Positions 36,522-48,260 of a stretch of DNA of 64,000 bases are shown here, piece by piece. The stretch lies in the NCBI GenBank assembly GCA_009617715.1, contig VTFK01000016.1, forward strand, positions 434,001-498,000. The letters run 5' to 3'. The translations under genes were made by a program, and so were the position numbers. This stretch comes from Plectrocnemia conspersa (taxonomy: Eukaryota > Arthropoda > Insecta > Trichoptera > Polycentropodidae). The notes under the pieces were generated by a model. It was not told where the DNA came from and did not search any database. It was given only the letters and a program-made list of their open reading frames with translations. How positions within the stretch are numbered: the stretch's first letter is position 1; each line of letters begins with the position of its first letter.

Positions 36522-37005
36522 TGGGTGTTTCTTAAGGGTCCAATCTGGTCCCTCCGCTCTTTATAATATTTATTATTGACATAAATACGGCAGTTATAAA
36601 TTTAATTTTTCTTCTGTACGCAGATCATTTAAAATTGTATACATACGCTCGATCTGTTGCAGACTCATTCCCTCTAGTGATTTAGATTCTCTGTGGAGAT
36701 GGGCTTTCGTTAACCGTGTCGAAATGTACCATACTGTGTCATTTTATTGATCTCGTTCAACATACTGTTATTCCTACGATCTCGGTGGGAGCATTTTAGA
36801 TAAAGAAACTTCAATTAAAGATCTCGAAATCATTTTTGAGAGCAAGTGGAGGTTCTCTCTGCACTTACACGACATCTGTGATAAATCTTGCAAGATACTC
36901 GGCTTTATTATAAAGAACGCCTTTTATTTTGACGATCCGTCAGTTATTCGCAAGGACGAGTTGGGACTAGGACGTCTGCACTTTCCAACTCGCCTATGGC
37001 TGTGA
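36522..37005 (+). pseudogene. Jockey/CR1-type reverse transcriptase relic
   Basis: The translation starts LGVS-stop-GSNLVPPLFIIFI, a decayed G-V-P-Q-G-S-x-L-G-P-L-L-F motif with the Gln codon changed to a stop. LLYADHLKLYTYARSVADS follows, in which the catalytic YADD is now YADH (Asp to His, codon 36626-36628). After frame changes the thumb region reads IKDLEIIFESKWRF and later CDKSCKILGFIIKNA, matching the usual H-I-x-x-x-x-x-K-A-x-x-x-L-G-F-I-x-R-N block. The relic stops at 37003-37005. It is 5'-truncated and inactive. Style fits the Jockey/CR1 group; the clade is not certain. Confidence 0.8.
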
Positions 37006-38554
37006 CCATCCAGCTCCTTAATACGCTGGCATTGCACATTGACCTGCTTAATGTCAGCTAAATGTCAGCTACAAGGAGCTGATTTGGTTCGTGTCATATT
37101 TATTTATTATATATTTTTTTTGTGTATTAGAATAATACAATTATTGTTTTAGACCATCATTACGACTATTTAACGATTGTCTTGATTTAATTTAAATAAA
37201 TAAATAAATATTTAATGATATTATTAGTATAGAAAAATAAAAAATACGTATGTTTGCAAACGAAAATTGATATTATTGCATAGATGGATTAGTTATTTAA
37301 GGTACTTACAACTCCTTAAACAATAACGAATTAGGATATAATCCAAAGAGGTAAAAATAATCTACATGAACTTAATGTATGATTACTAAATATACAGATA
37401 TGTTAGGTAATAAAAAAATAGTTATTGATAACCCAATTATAAAAATAATTAATAAAATGAAATTTAGGAGTCATGGTAAATGAAAAAAATTTTTAATAAA
37501 ACATTGTGATTATTGTATTTTTCTGGCCATATTCAAGGGAAGTCAAGTGCCTTTATCTAATCCCCCTCTCCTCCCAAAATGACGTCCCTGAGTGAACGTA
37601 CACGGAACATTTTTTCTTTTTTCTTTGTATTAATTCTTTGGGCTTGGAAACTAATGTACATAGATGGTTGTTGCATTTATTATGTAACTCTCTATTCTTG
37701 ATTTTTTAGGAATAGTACTATATTTCGCTGAAAATAGTGTTCCATAAGTTCTTTTCATATTGGAGTTAAATCTTTTACCAAATTATTATCTAATTTATCT
37801 TCATTGGTCTCTGAAAATTAATTTTTACTGTCACATGGTGTATTCTCAATGAGATTATATAGTTCATCTTCATTCAGAGTTTCAATACTCATTGTTTCTG
37901 TTCCATTTTTGTAAATAAAAGGAATTTTATAAAATAATTGTATTTATATCATATAAAAGAAAAAAATATTTATAAAAATATTTTCAAAAGCAAATAATAT
38001 GCTTAATTACAAATATATGCTCACTATTCGATATATTTTATTACACGAATGCGCTGTGATTCATATGGGAATCATACTATTTTTTTCTCTAAAAATCATG
38101 AGTATGCCTGATATATATATATATATATTTTAAATTTATTGTACACATATTGTATAAACTTAAGAATTAGAAAAAAAAACCTTACTTTGAATAGCAATCA
38201 CAAATTATTTTAGTTTCAGACAAAAGTTAAATCTATCGGTAAAACAGTTTTATTTAAAACCAACATGTTTGAAAATATGTAAATGGTTGTTTCATAGTAA
38301 CAACAACGCGTTTGTTGTTGTCTATACTATTTATATAAAAATATTAGGAAAAGTAGTGGTTGATTTTATATGTGCATAATAGCGCACTTTAGGGATAAAT
38401 ATTTTAACATAACTTATATTTTTCGACGTGCGCAAGTGCGGTCTCTTCCTATTTATATTATAAATCACTTAGATACATAATAATTTAAATGTCTTATTTA
38501 AACCATTAAATTCAAAAATAGGGTAAAAAAATAATAGCGATTTAAAATTAATAT
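37006..38554. other. AT-rich non-coding DNA
   Basis: Nothing supported except a short (AAAT)n run near 37195-37212 and a short (AT)n run near 38108-38127. Confidence 0.5.
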
Positions 38555-38633
38555 TTAAAACCAAAAAAGTTGAGGGTCCGGTGTTCGCACACTCGCTAGC
38601 TTTGGTACCTCACTACAGTGAAGTACCAATGCT
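38555..38633 (+). repeat. Hairpin-family repeat, copy 1
   Basis: A 36-nt hairpin (38598-38633; loop side CTCACTACAGTGA) is preceded by a shared flank containing AAAAGTTGAGGGTCCGGT. The same flank and hairpin occur inverted at 41560-41645, and the hairpin recurs at 46614-46650. Outer stem AGC-TTGGTAC pairs with GTACCAA-GCT. Confidence 0.75.
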
Positions 38634-41559
38634 AAAAATAAAATATTTTAAATTTCTTAGTTACTAGAATTAACATAAAAAATAATTTAATATATTTATA
38701 TAATATAAACATAAATTTAATTTGCCTATTAAATACATTTATATTTTTAGTAATACCGTTTAATTTATATTTATTCACATTTAAAATACATGTACTTTTT
38801 TATTTAAAATGTATATTTTAGGTCAATAATCCTCGATTAGTTTTGCTATTTAGTTTATTTATTATGAATATAAATATAAATAAAAATAACTATTATATTT
38901 ATTTTGGTTCAAGAGAAACATCGAAAAAAGCAATATTTTTCTTTGTGGGGAGCTAAAAGAAGTAAGAACTTGATTGAAGATTAACTCTTTGTTGTTGGAA
39001 CTTAAGAAGGATCTCGAGGGATATCGAACTTAATACCCCGTGTCCGACATGTTCAATTCTAAAGGTTTCGTCCGTGTACATTTACAATATCTCCTATTGA
39101 AATGCGGAAAATATGCACGTTACATTCCACATATAGATATGAATCTAGTGTTATGATATTATAGTTATAAATATAATCTTCTAGTTATTTGCTAATAGTA
39201 TTTTTTTATTCTTCCGTTACATTCATAACATTGTAGCACATAATTTATTTGGTTTTAGTATAGTCTTTTTAAATAAATATGCTAACAATAATCCGCTCGT
39301 TTAACTCCATTGTTCGCCAGTGACGAAATAAATAAGTAGGACAATTAAATTCATTGACATTTACAGGACTGGAATTAAATTATAGATTAAACCTTAGCTG
39401 AGATATAATTGTCGGTATTGTAGCGGTGTGCAAAAGTCTATCTTTAATTCCTGCGAAATTCCACGAAACGCGAATTTGCCGAAAACAAACAGCTGCCATT
39501 CATAATTACGCAGGAACAAGCGAGCTTCATCAAATATTTAGTGTCGTCGATCATTATTCATCATTCACAAAATTTAGCTGTCTATAGGATAAACCGTATT
39601 TTATAAAGTCGTAAGTCGCATTCTTAATTGCTCACAGAAGCGTACTTTTTTCTTCAATATGATTTTATTTTATTATTAATTGATAAAAAATAATATTGAT
39701 CTTTACGTCGACAGATAAGCAAGGGTCACAATTTTACAATTGAAATTTAAAAAAATAATAAGTGACACACAAGATAGATAGGAACACAAAAATATCTCTA
39801 AATGTTCATTTTGTTTCAATAGAACGACATAAAATTTAATTACACTATATAAAGCAAACGTCCGATTCGGAATCGCCGAATGAAAATCCGCCAAACAAAC
39901 AGTTTTGTTTTAACAATTGTCAGCCATTTTTTATCTCCGTACATTTTATATATTTTGCTCGAAACATATAAACATTTTTTTATTCAGACAAAATCGTCGT
40001 ATTTTCTGAACAATTTCGTCGTTCTCGGAACAGACATGGTGGTGAAATTGCTAACATTTTCCAAGAGAAAATCCGAAAGTGTGCAGAAAATCGAAATCAA
40101 CTCTTAAGTTCAGCATCTACGGTCCATTGTTGCCACACGGCGCTATGGTCAGATCCAGTCTTAAGAGTATAATCGCCACTTTGTTGCTGGAACGATCACG
40201 GCTTACAACAAAAACTATTTCAATAATTGCAGTGATCCATACTTAACCTTTTCGGTTTAGTTATAAATGGTAGCTCAAGATTTTTTTCGAATTTCTTACA
40301 AATCACAATATCATTTTCTAAAATGTGTTTTATTTGTTTGATATTATTAAAAATAGTTATTATTGGTTTGTTTTTTTTAACAATTTTTCTCTAAAATTTA
40401 ATTTACAATATTTAAAGCAATGATGCAGAACTAACTTTACTCTCGTAAATAATGTTCTTCAACGAACTTCTAGCACAAAGCGTATTATAAGTAAACTGTA
40501 AATTTTAACGAACCTAACAGAGGTCAATGCGCAATAATTTTAACCGTCGTCACCTTTATTATAGTAATTTCTGCGCAATGTAATTACATTATTCTCAAAC
40601 ACCTCACTATTGCTAAGGCTTATCGGACATCAGTTCGCTAAACTTAACGAAACGAAAATTAGACCGCAATAGTTCGCCGATTCGGTGCGACGCAATTAAA
40701 TCAAGAAATTATACGACCAAACGAACAATTAAGTGAAATTTATCGCTGTGTCCCTCCAAGACTATCGCCGTAAACAATTGCCATAATGTAAGCTTTGCTT
40801 GCGTTAACCACCGCACGACACTTCACATAATCGTGCAAAAAATTTCTGAACTCTTAAAGAAACAATACAATATAATAATTAGCGTTTGATCCACTGCTTC
40901 TACGAGATTGCATTTCTGCGTCATTACTTTACTTACAATAGTAGTAACATTTTTTTTCAAAAATAATAATTAGTTATTTTATAATTTTATATCTAATTTT
41001 GTGATTGATCAATAGACCATCTTGAAATTTATTATATATTAAAAAAAACAACTAGGATAGCTGAACTGAAATATTTTAGGTCAAAGATAAAAATACTAAA
41101 AGTCCTAATGTTAGGAAACTTTTTGAACATACACATAATAATAAAAGTTAACTGTAATAATCTAATCTGAAAACTAAACACGCCTAACGTGACTGGAACG
41201 CCGGCAGATCGTTTAACATACAATATTTACATGTTATGTGAAAATAAATAAAGCTTTGTTCGCGTCTGAAGGTTATATTTTTTTATGTAAAAATTAAAAC
41301 GTCTTACATTGTAATGGTTATAGTGCAAAAGTTTTCTCGTCTGGGTTTTAACGGCCAAGATTTATTGCGTTTTAACAAAATATTTAACGTAAAATGCACT
41401 CGGAAATTCACTTTTAGCATTTGAGATCGTTTTACATTAAAAATTGTTAGTTTTTTAATGCATTTTAATCAAAAGTTTTATTTTCGGTTTTTTGGCACGC
41501 ATACATAGTTGATAATTTGCCAATACAATTACATTCAATACGACAATATATAAAAAAGT
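38634..41559. other. 3-kb interval between inverted hairpin repeats
   Basis: No transposase or other coding frame is present. The interval holds AT-rich DNA and balanced patches at 39440-39580, 39860-40230 and 40500-40860. The first includes CATTCATAATTACGCAGG, a homeodomain-type block. The 75-aa plus (39880-40107) and 63-aa minus frames have no recognised motif. It could be unique DNA between two insertions, or the inside of one large element. Confidence 0.4.
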
Positions 41560-41645
41560 AGCTGTCAGTACTTCACTGTCGTGAGGTACCGCAGCTATTG
41601 AGTGTGTGTAAATACCGGACCCTCAACTTTTTCGGGTTTTAAATT
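41560..41645 (-). repeat. Hairpin-family repeat, copy 2 (inverted)
   Basis: Hairpin at 41560-41596 (AGCTG outer stem, GTAC inner stem, TCAC/GTGA apical stem), followed on the plus strand by CCGGACCCTCAACTTTTT, the reverse complement of the copy 1 flank. Similarity to copy 1 spans about 80 nt. Confidence 0.75.
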
Positions 41646-43730
41646 ATATTTTTGATTTATCCTGATTTTTTAAATATGGTTTTAGTATTTGTTTCTTGAT
41701 ATTAAATATTTAAAATCTTTTATAGCTATTTTTAATATGGTTAAATATTATTGAGGTAAAATAATTTTTTTCTGCATATTTTATTGATATATTAATCGGC
41801 TAGGTTAGTTCAGTTATTAATTACACGGTATTTTTTGGGTCAAAATTTTATTAGAATGTCAGAATACATCGGTCAGATCATAAGCGACCAAAATAAATAT
41901 TACTTTGTCAGAATATATATTAAATAACTCTCTCGCACCTAAATTGTCCTACTATATGTCCTAATATTTATTTATTTATTTAATAATCACACGAGCATCC
42001 TTTATCTTAATACTGATCGTCATGTATTTTTATTCTAATCGTATTCTATTTTTATAATAACCATTTGATGGTAATTCTACCCTTGAATAATATTCTTATG
42101 ATTATTCATTATTTTAGTTCTGATCCTATATAATTATGTACTTAATAAAATTCTAAGCAAGATGATTAAGATTTTTTTACTTTGCTGACTCTTCCTATAT
42201 TTATTTCAATTAAATATGTCTTTGTACATTGCCTATTATGTCAGGCTTATTTGTTATTAAAAGCATTGTTTTATAATTTAATTATTAAATTTCTTAAGTA
42301 AACTCACGATGAACCGAAAAATAGTAATTGTCTAATAAAAAGCATAAGGTCCAAAATGATTTCGTAATATGCTTTGATATCAGATTTGCATGCCATATGG
42401 GTTCGCAAATGCCGTCTTACTTAAGAGTGAACAGCCAGCAAAAATGACGTTTTGGCGAGCTATCACCAGTCGGTCACCATAATAAGGGAACCGGTTGGTG
42501 CGCTGAACCACACTTAATAAATACAAATTTAAATTCAGATTTAACACAGATACACTCGTAACCCCAATACCATCTTTATATAATAAAAATATTACACATA
42601 ATAAATTCATTTAATAAGGCAATTATTTATTAATAGCTGAAGAGCATAACTCATGTGTCGATTAATATTAGTTAAAAAAAGTAGCCATCAAAAGACGCAA
42701 AACTGTGACATTTTTAAAACAAATAAAAAATAATTTTAATAGAAATGTAAAGCGTTCTGGTTTTTATCCGTCTTTTTAAAATATTAATAATGTTTTTAAC
42801 GTTATGTGTTGATATTTTGTCGGGGTGGTGTGGAGCAACTTTGTTTTAGCCTGGGGTGCTAAATAAGCTAGGGTCGATCTTGTATAAAATAAAATATTTA
42901 TGAATTTTTTCATACATATTTTCATTTTAAGCATATTAGATTATATTTCAATAGTATTATAATATATAACATTCATCATAAATTTAATACTTTTCATCAT
43001 ATTTTTATTTTTCGTAGAGAACTATAATTTATAAGAGATCTATTTTAGTATTTAATAGTTTTAATTTATAAAATATTGTTTTGGCAGGTCCAACATGTGC
43101 AGGATTTTACTAGTAATTAACTTAATGTCACTTTGTTTTAGTATGTTATATAATTTAAATTTGCATAGTTAAAATATAACCTTTTAAATATATTTAGTCA
43201 AACGAAACGAATATACGCGTAAAGCCGAATCAAAATCATCTCTGTTATCAGCTGTCATATTTTTTATTTTAATGCTCTTTTTTCATAAACATTTTTTTAA
43301 CTACCCTGCAATAAAGCACTGCATATATACATACACAGTATTCTATTTTATATATGATATATAGATATGTAGATACGATAGTACATATCCCTTGGAAAAA
43401 CACTCCAAGCGACATTACTATTTTTAAGCCGCTCAAAAAAATTGTATTTTTAATCGTATATAAGCTTTTATCGATGTTTATTTTTTATTTCTTATACATA
43501 CTAGAGGTATATATTACATATTTTTTTTTAAAACGTACTGAATTAATTTGTAGGTCTGAACAAGTCAAATTAAATGAAAAATATTTCTTACTAGCTATGT
43601 TAACTAGATTGTATTTTTTTAATAAACACCTTTTTTATAATAAAAAATAATGTTTTAAAGCCATATCATATCATAAGCTCTATGAGTATATAATAAAATC
43701 TATTATTTCACCACACACAAGCTACATATT
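41646..43730. other. AT-rich non-coding DNA
   Basis: A balanced patch at 42380-42540 carries a 76-aa minus frame of no known type. The 98-aa plus frame at 43354-43650 is Phe/Tyr/Leu-rich, typical of translated AT-rich DNA. Confidence 0.45.
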
Positions 43731-43734
43731 GCGT

Positions 43735-44180
43735 TTTTCCTCTCAAACATTTTTTCTAAAATTTGCTTTCACGACCTCTCGGAATGGAATGCCCAGACCA
43801 TATTCGCCGCCATTTCCTTTTTTTATCAACTTTCACCATCACCCGGGGTCATTCCTACCTCGGTGCAATACGCTTCAAAACGACTTGGCTAGGGATTATC
43901 AATGGCGAAAAAAATGAATATGAAAGAGCGATATTCTAAAAAAAAACGAAAAACATCTCATTGTGCTTGCGGCCACCGGTTTATGGGGGCTCGCGACCCG
44001 CTCGGGGACGTAACGGGCCATAAACAAGACCTTTGTGTGGCTGGCGATCAACATGCGGTGTTTATTGAGCACAACCAGACAAGGGTTGCCGAATGAATAA
44101 AAAGCGCGGAATAACCAACAGGCATCAGGCTGGCACACTGAATTAAGCACAGGCAATGACGTGAAATATTTTGCTAAATG
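43735..44180. other. GC-raised non-coding island with Hox-like words
   Basis: Contains CCGGTTTATGGGGGC, CGGGCCATAAACAAGACC and TGTTTATTGAG, i.e. TTTATGG/CCATAAA (AbdB-type) and forkhead-type words, within 450 bp. Frames on both strands (62, 64 and 85 aa) overlap each other antisense and resemble no family. I read it as a candidate enhancer, not a gene. Confidence 0.4.
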
Positions 44181-45400
44181 GTAGTGATTCCAGTGAATAG
44201 CGTTTTAAACGAGTATATAACATATTTTAAAAGCATATACTTATATTGGCATTTTAAACTTTTAAATTGCTAGCTTAAATAAAAAAAATATTTTATGAAA
44301 TTGCTTTTATGCAGGAACGGAACAATGGATTTTTTAATTAAAAATAATTCGCTGACACTGATCAGCATTGCTGTGATTTTATTAAATATTATTATATAAT
44401 ATGCATTAAATCTGATTGTAATTATACCGACACATCGCAAGATCTTTTTAACAGCTCAAATTACTTATAAAAGCAATTTTAAAAAATAGTATAAGGCATT
44501 TTCCGTGCATTGAGAAATAATAAATAAATAAAATATAAGCTAAAAACGGGATGCTACTAGCTCTTTTTGGAGTATCATAGCATAAAGCGTATGTATAAAA
44601 AAAATACGCGCCAAAGACCATGTGTCTATTTTCATTGTTCTTTGAACTCACTGATTGACTGATCGCCAAAGTAGCCATTCTAGACCGTGTTTTCTCTTAA
44701 GGCGTAAACACATTTTAGAGATGTGTTTAAGAAGTAATTTAATTGCTTCGTTAACATATTTATCTTAATTAGTCAGAGTTGACTCAAACGCATAATATAA
44801 AATATATGATACTAAGTCACATTGAAACAAAAAAGCGGGAGATAAAGTGGCAATGATTTTAACAGACAACGCTTTATTACAACGTCCAGCTACTAGGACT
44901 CAAATCTCTGACTCCTAAAAGTCGCATTTTGATAGGATACTATTTCGTTACTGTGATAAATTGTATCTGTATAAAAAACTGTTTTCATCTTATTTCGGGT
45001 GTCTTCGACTGCAAAGTCACACACTGTAAGTTTAATAATAAAAAAATATTATATCAAGAGTCCTCTTATACGCCAGATGTCTTTTGACACATCTTTTCAG
45101 TTCAAGATTGAATTTTACTTTATGAAATTATTACATCAGTAGTTTTTACAAAAAACGTTATATTAATAATTAGAAACTGTGTGCAAGATTCCAATGCACG
45201 TGCGTTTATTGCGGCTCTTTAAATAATATTTAACTCTATCCTTTTTAAAGCAAACTTCATTAGCATTTATGATTATATGCCACAAAGATATGTAGTATCT
45301 ATAGTCTTGTCTTGAGAAATTTTAATGCTGAAGGCCAAAATCTTGCTGGAGAATAGTATTTCTTGCATAATGCTCCATATACTTGTTGGCGAGATTTCAG
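44181..45400. other. AT-rich non-coding DNA
   Basis: Nothing supported; the 76-aa minus frame at 44448-44678 has no known motif. Confidence 0.45.
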
Positions 45401-45700
45401 CTATGAAACATCACGAACGCAACTGATCCTCTGGGAGAAATTACAGTAGATTTAGCCGGAGAGCACCTGCCGAGGTTGGGGTCACGACTCGGAGATTCAC
45501 TATGGCCTGTCCGACCTCTCGGTGCACTTCATTTTGTTGGGGGCCCGCGCCGAGAATATGAAATTTAAGCTAATGCTCCAGCGTACTTTTCACACTATTA
45601 AAAATGAACGATGGTAATAGCACCGGCGTCGGCTCTCGCATTTGTACGCTTGGATAATGTCTTCCTGGCCAAGTTATTTTGTCAGGTCATCCAATAATTT
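45401..45700. other. GC-raised non-coding island
   Basis: Balanced DNA without an open frame, with CAGCACC/GGTGC-like and CCGAGGTTGGGGTCACGACTC words. No family recognised. Confidence 0.3.
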
Positions 45701-46613
45701 AGGGGAGTTTTAGCATATTTTTAACAAAAATACAGCAGAGCAGCAGCGTATTAAGAAAATAATTTATTTTTGATCTACTTTTTCTGTATTTTAATATAAT
45801 AAAATATTGAATAGATAATTAATTTTTTAATTTATTATTTTATCTAATTTCTTCAGCTCAACGTGCATTTAGAAACAAAAATAAATACATATATCACGTA
45901 AATGTGTACACAGACATAAGATGAGTTCTATCCTTCCTACACCTAAGCTGTAACACGTACTTTCATATTTCTTCATTTCTTGTTTCATAACTCCAGGATA
46001 TCATTAACTTTCTCTTCATACACGATATCCAAGCTTTAGGGAAATTTTTCGTCTTTTTTTTTCTTTGCTTGTTTTTACTTCGTATGGGATTTCATTCGGA
46101 ATTTATTTAATAACACTTTAATTAAAATTTCTCTTTGTTCGTTTTGTTTATATAAAAAAACGTTTTATACACATAGGATATTTAGCAAACGGGAAAAGTT
46201 CGGGAAATTCTCTGCCTGAATCCTGGTTCACCGTGTTCTTTTTTCTTCGTTCGTTTGCCATGTGAAACTTTAATGATCACGAAAAGTGTTTGTTTTCACT
46301 CGGGGCGTGGGCGGTAGGCTTTTTTCGAAAACTAATGCTAACGTGTTCCGAACACGCATTCTATGTATGTACTCACCCCTTACTCTTGCCACTTCTAGGT
46401 GGGTCAGTGTGCCGACCCACTTAAGGGTCGGGCCTGGTGTTTGCTGCAACGTTATAACATTTCTTGGACCTCTAGCTCAAGGTCAGCAAAGTGCTATGTG
46501 ATTGAAAAGTCGATATAAAATTAAAATTTTATGGCACACATTAACTTGTCTAAGCATATAATTTTAAAAACCTAACTAAAAGAGCTGTAAATTTTAAACA
46601 AGTTAACAACAAC
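45701..46613. other. AT-rich DNA with hairpins at 46.34 and 46.40 kb
   Basis: Two short inverted repeats: a 15-bp near-palindrome CGTGTTCCGAACACG (46342-46356) and GTGGGTC/GACCCAC with 8-nt loop (46399-46420), both within a GC-raised patch (46280-46500). No gene supported. Confidence 0.4.
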
Positions 46614-46690
46614 AGCTGTCGGTATCTTACTGTAGTATAATACCGCAGCTAACTTGCGTACGGGTGATGGTCATTTAGTTCGTCGGGCTT
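46614..46690 (-). repeat. Hairpin-family repeat, copy 3
   Basis: The 37-nt hairpin (46614-46650) keeps the AGCTG/CAGCT outer stem and CGGTAT/ATACCG inner stem. Compared with the other copies it shows paired changes in the stem. The flank (to about 46690) is more diverged but keeps TTTAA-CCCGA at the same distance. Confidence 0.65.
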
Positions 46691-47929
46691 AAATTTATTT
46701 ATTTGCTGTATAAATTAAATAAATATTTTTTTATTTATTGATTCAGATATAACTTTATAAATTGCATATGTGCTTTTGAAAGAAACAAAAAAACACTTAC
46801 ATTACATTATATAATTTAATTTTTATAATTTTCACTCAACCTGCAAAATCAATTGCATTAAGTTTCGAAAACTTGTGAATTGGAGATTTGGCACTAAGTC
46901 TTTACAGAAATAAATTTCACAAGTACATATTTTTTACAATTAAAACACACGGACGTGGAATATTACGATAACGTAACAGACTGAGAAAATTTATTTATTT
47001 GCCCATTTATTATAAAATCATCATCATGCCCATTTATTGTACTTGGTAAAAAATTAGCCAAACTATTTTTCTACAAAAAAATAAAAAAAATATACTGTGT
47101 TACTCCACACCTAGCAAGCATATGTATAAATGAGTCTTAATAATTATTTAAATACTAAGATTTAGGTTTTTTTAGTAAACGCACAATGGCAGTAATCTCT
47201 CAAGAGCAAAGTTCCAAATAAGTTTAATAAATTTTAGCTTGTATTTTACACTTAATTTCCATTTTGCAATATTACCTTTTAAAGATGCTGTTAAAAAGTT
47301 TATCTATGTTTCGTGAATATCAATGACTCTTATTTTGATTGATTTTTACTTCTTAAAATATTTATTAAAGTTTTGAAGAAATTTTTCGTAATCTATTCAC
47401 CATTGGTTTAAGACGTACATAGATAAACTCAAGTTTTTTAATATTGTTTGTATACTAGATAAAATATTACCAAAAAAACTGGCTGGAAGTGTTCATTATT
47501 TAATGAAACAATATAGTTTCTACTTTTTGTTTCTAAGCAGATATTCTGGGGACTTGTATAATTTATAAACCAATCAGTCATACCATGCGTTAGAATTTGA
47601 AAATATAATTATTATAGACAATATACTAATATTATCATACACAAGTACATTTAAAACGTTCGTTTCGTGACACTTCTTGGTTAAAAGCGGGAGAAGGGGA
47701 TGAAACATTTTTTGTACTTCATTGTTATGATTCCATTTATTTACGCCTATATGTTATTTTATAACTTTAACACTAAAGACTGATATTTTTAACGAAAGCA
47801 ATGTAGAATAACAGAAATTTATCATTTTTTTATAACAAGAATTTATAAAATAATAATATTTAGCTTCATTATATACTTGTGTGAACAACTCTTCCTATCA
47901 GATATTCACAACAAAACAACTCATTAATC
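46691..47929. other. AT-rich non-coding DNA
   Basis: No supported feature. Confidence 0.5.
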
Positions 47930-48260
47930 GATGGCGTGAGCTGCTTTGAAGCAGCTACTCGTATTTGCGGTGAGCGATGTCGTTCGACAGTAGAGAGTTC
48001 GTGCTTTGACTCTGTGTACAACCTTCACCAGTCAAAGAGTTAATTTGTTCGTGTGACCACTTCATTTAATAATATACTGCACGAATTCAATCGACGAAAC
48101 CAATGATCAAACTGGCAGCGCGTCTGAAACGTTTAATTACTTTCAGAGTGACCAAAATGTATTACGTGCTACCTTCGTTGCTAGTGTGGACACTTTGGAG
48201 AGACTCGATTTGACTCAAGGCTTGAGTCAATATAGCAAGTGTATCTAGGCTCTGTATACA
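47930..48260. other. GC-raised island with two perfect short hairpins
   Basis: AGCTGCTT/AAGCAGCT with a 2-nt loop at about 47939-47956, and TTGACTCAA/TTGAGTCAA with a 3-nt loop at 48210-48230. No open frame. Function unknown. Confidence 0.45.

Noticed and set aside
43899..44156. 85-aa minus frame over the 64-aa plus frame
   Set aside because: Mutually antisense frames in a GC-raised island; neither resembles a protein family. Kept only as a check within the island finding.
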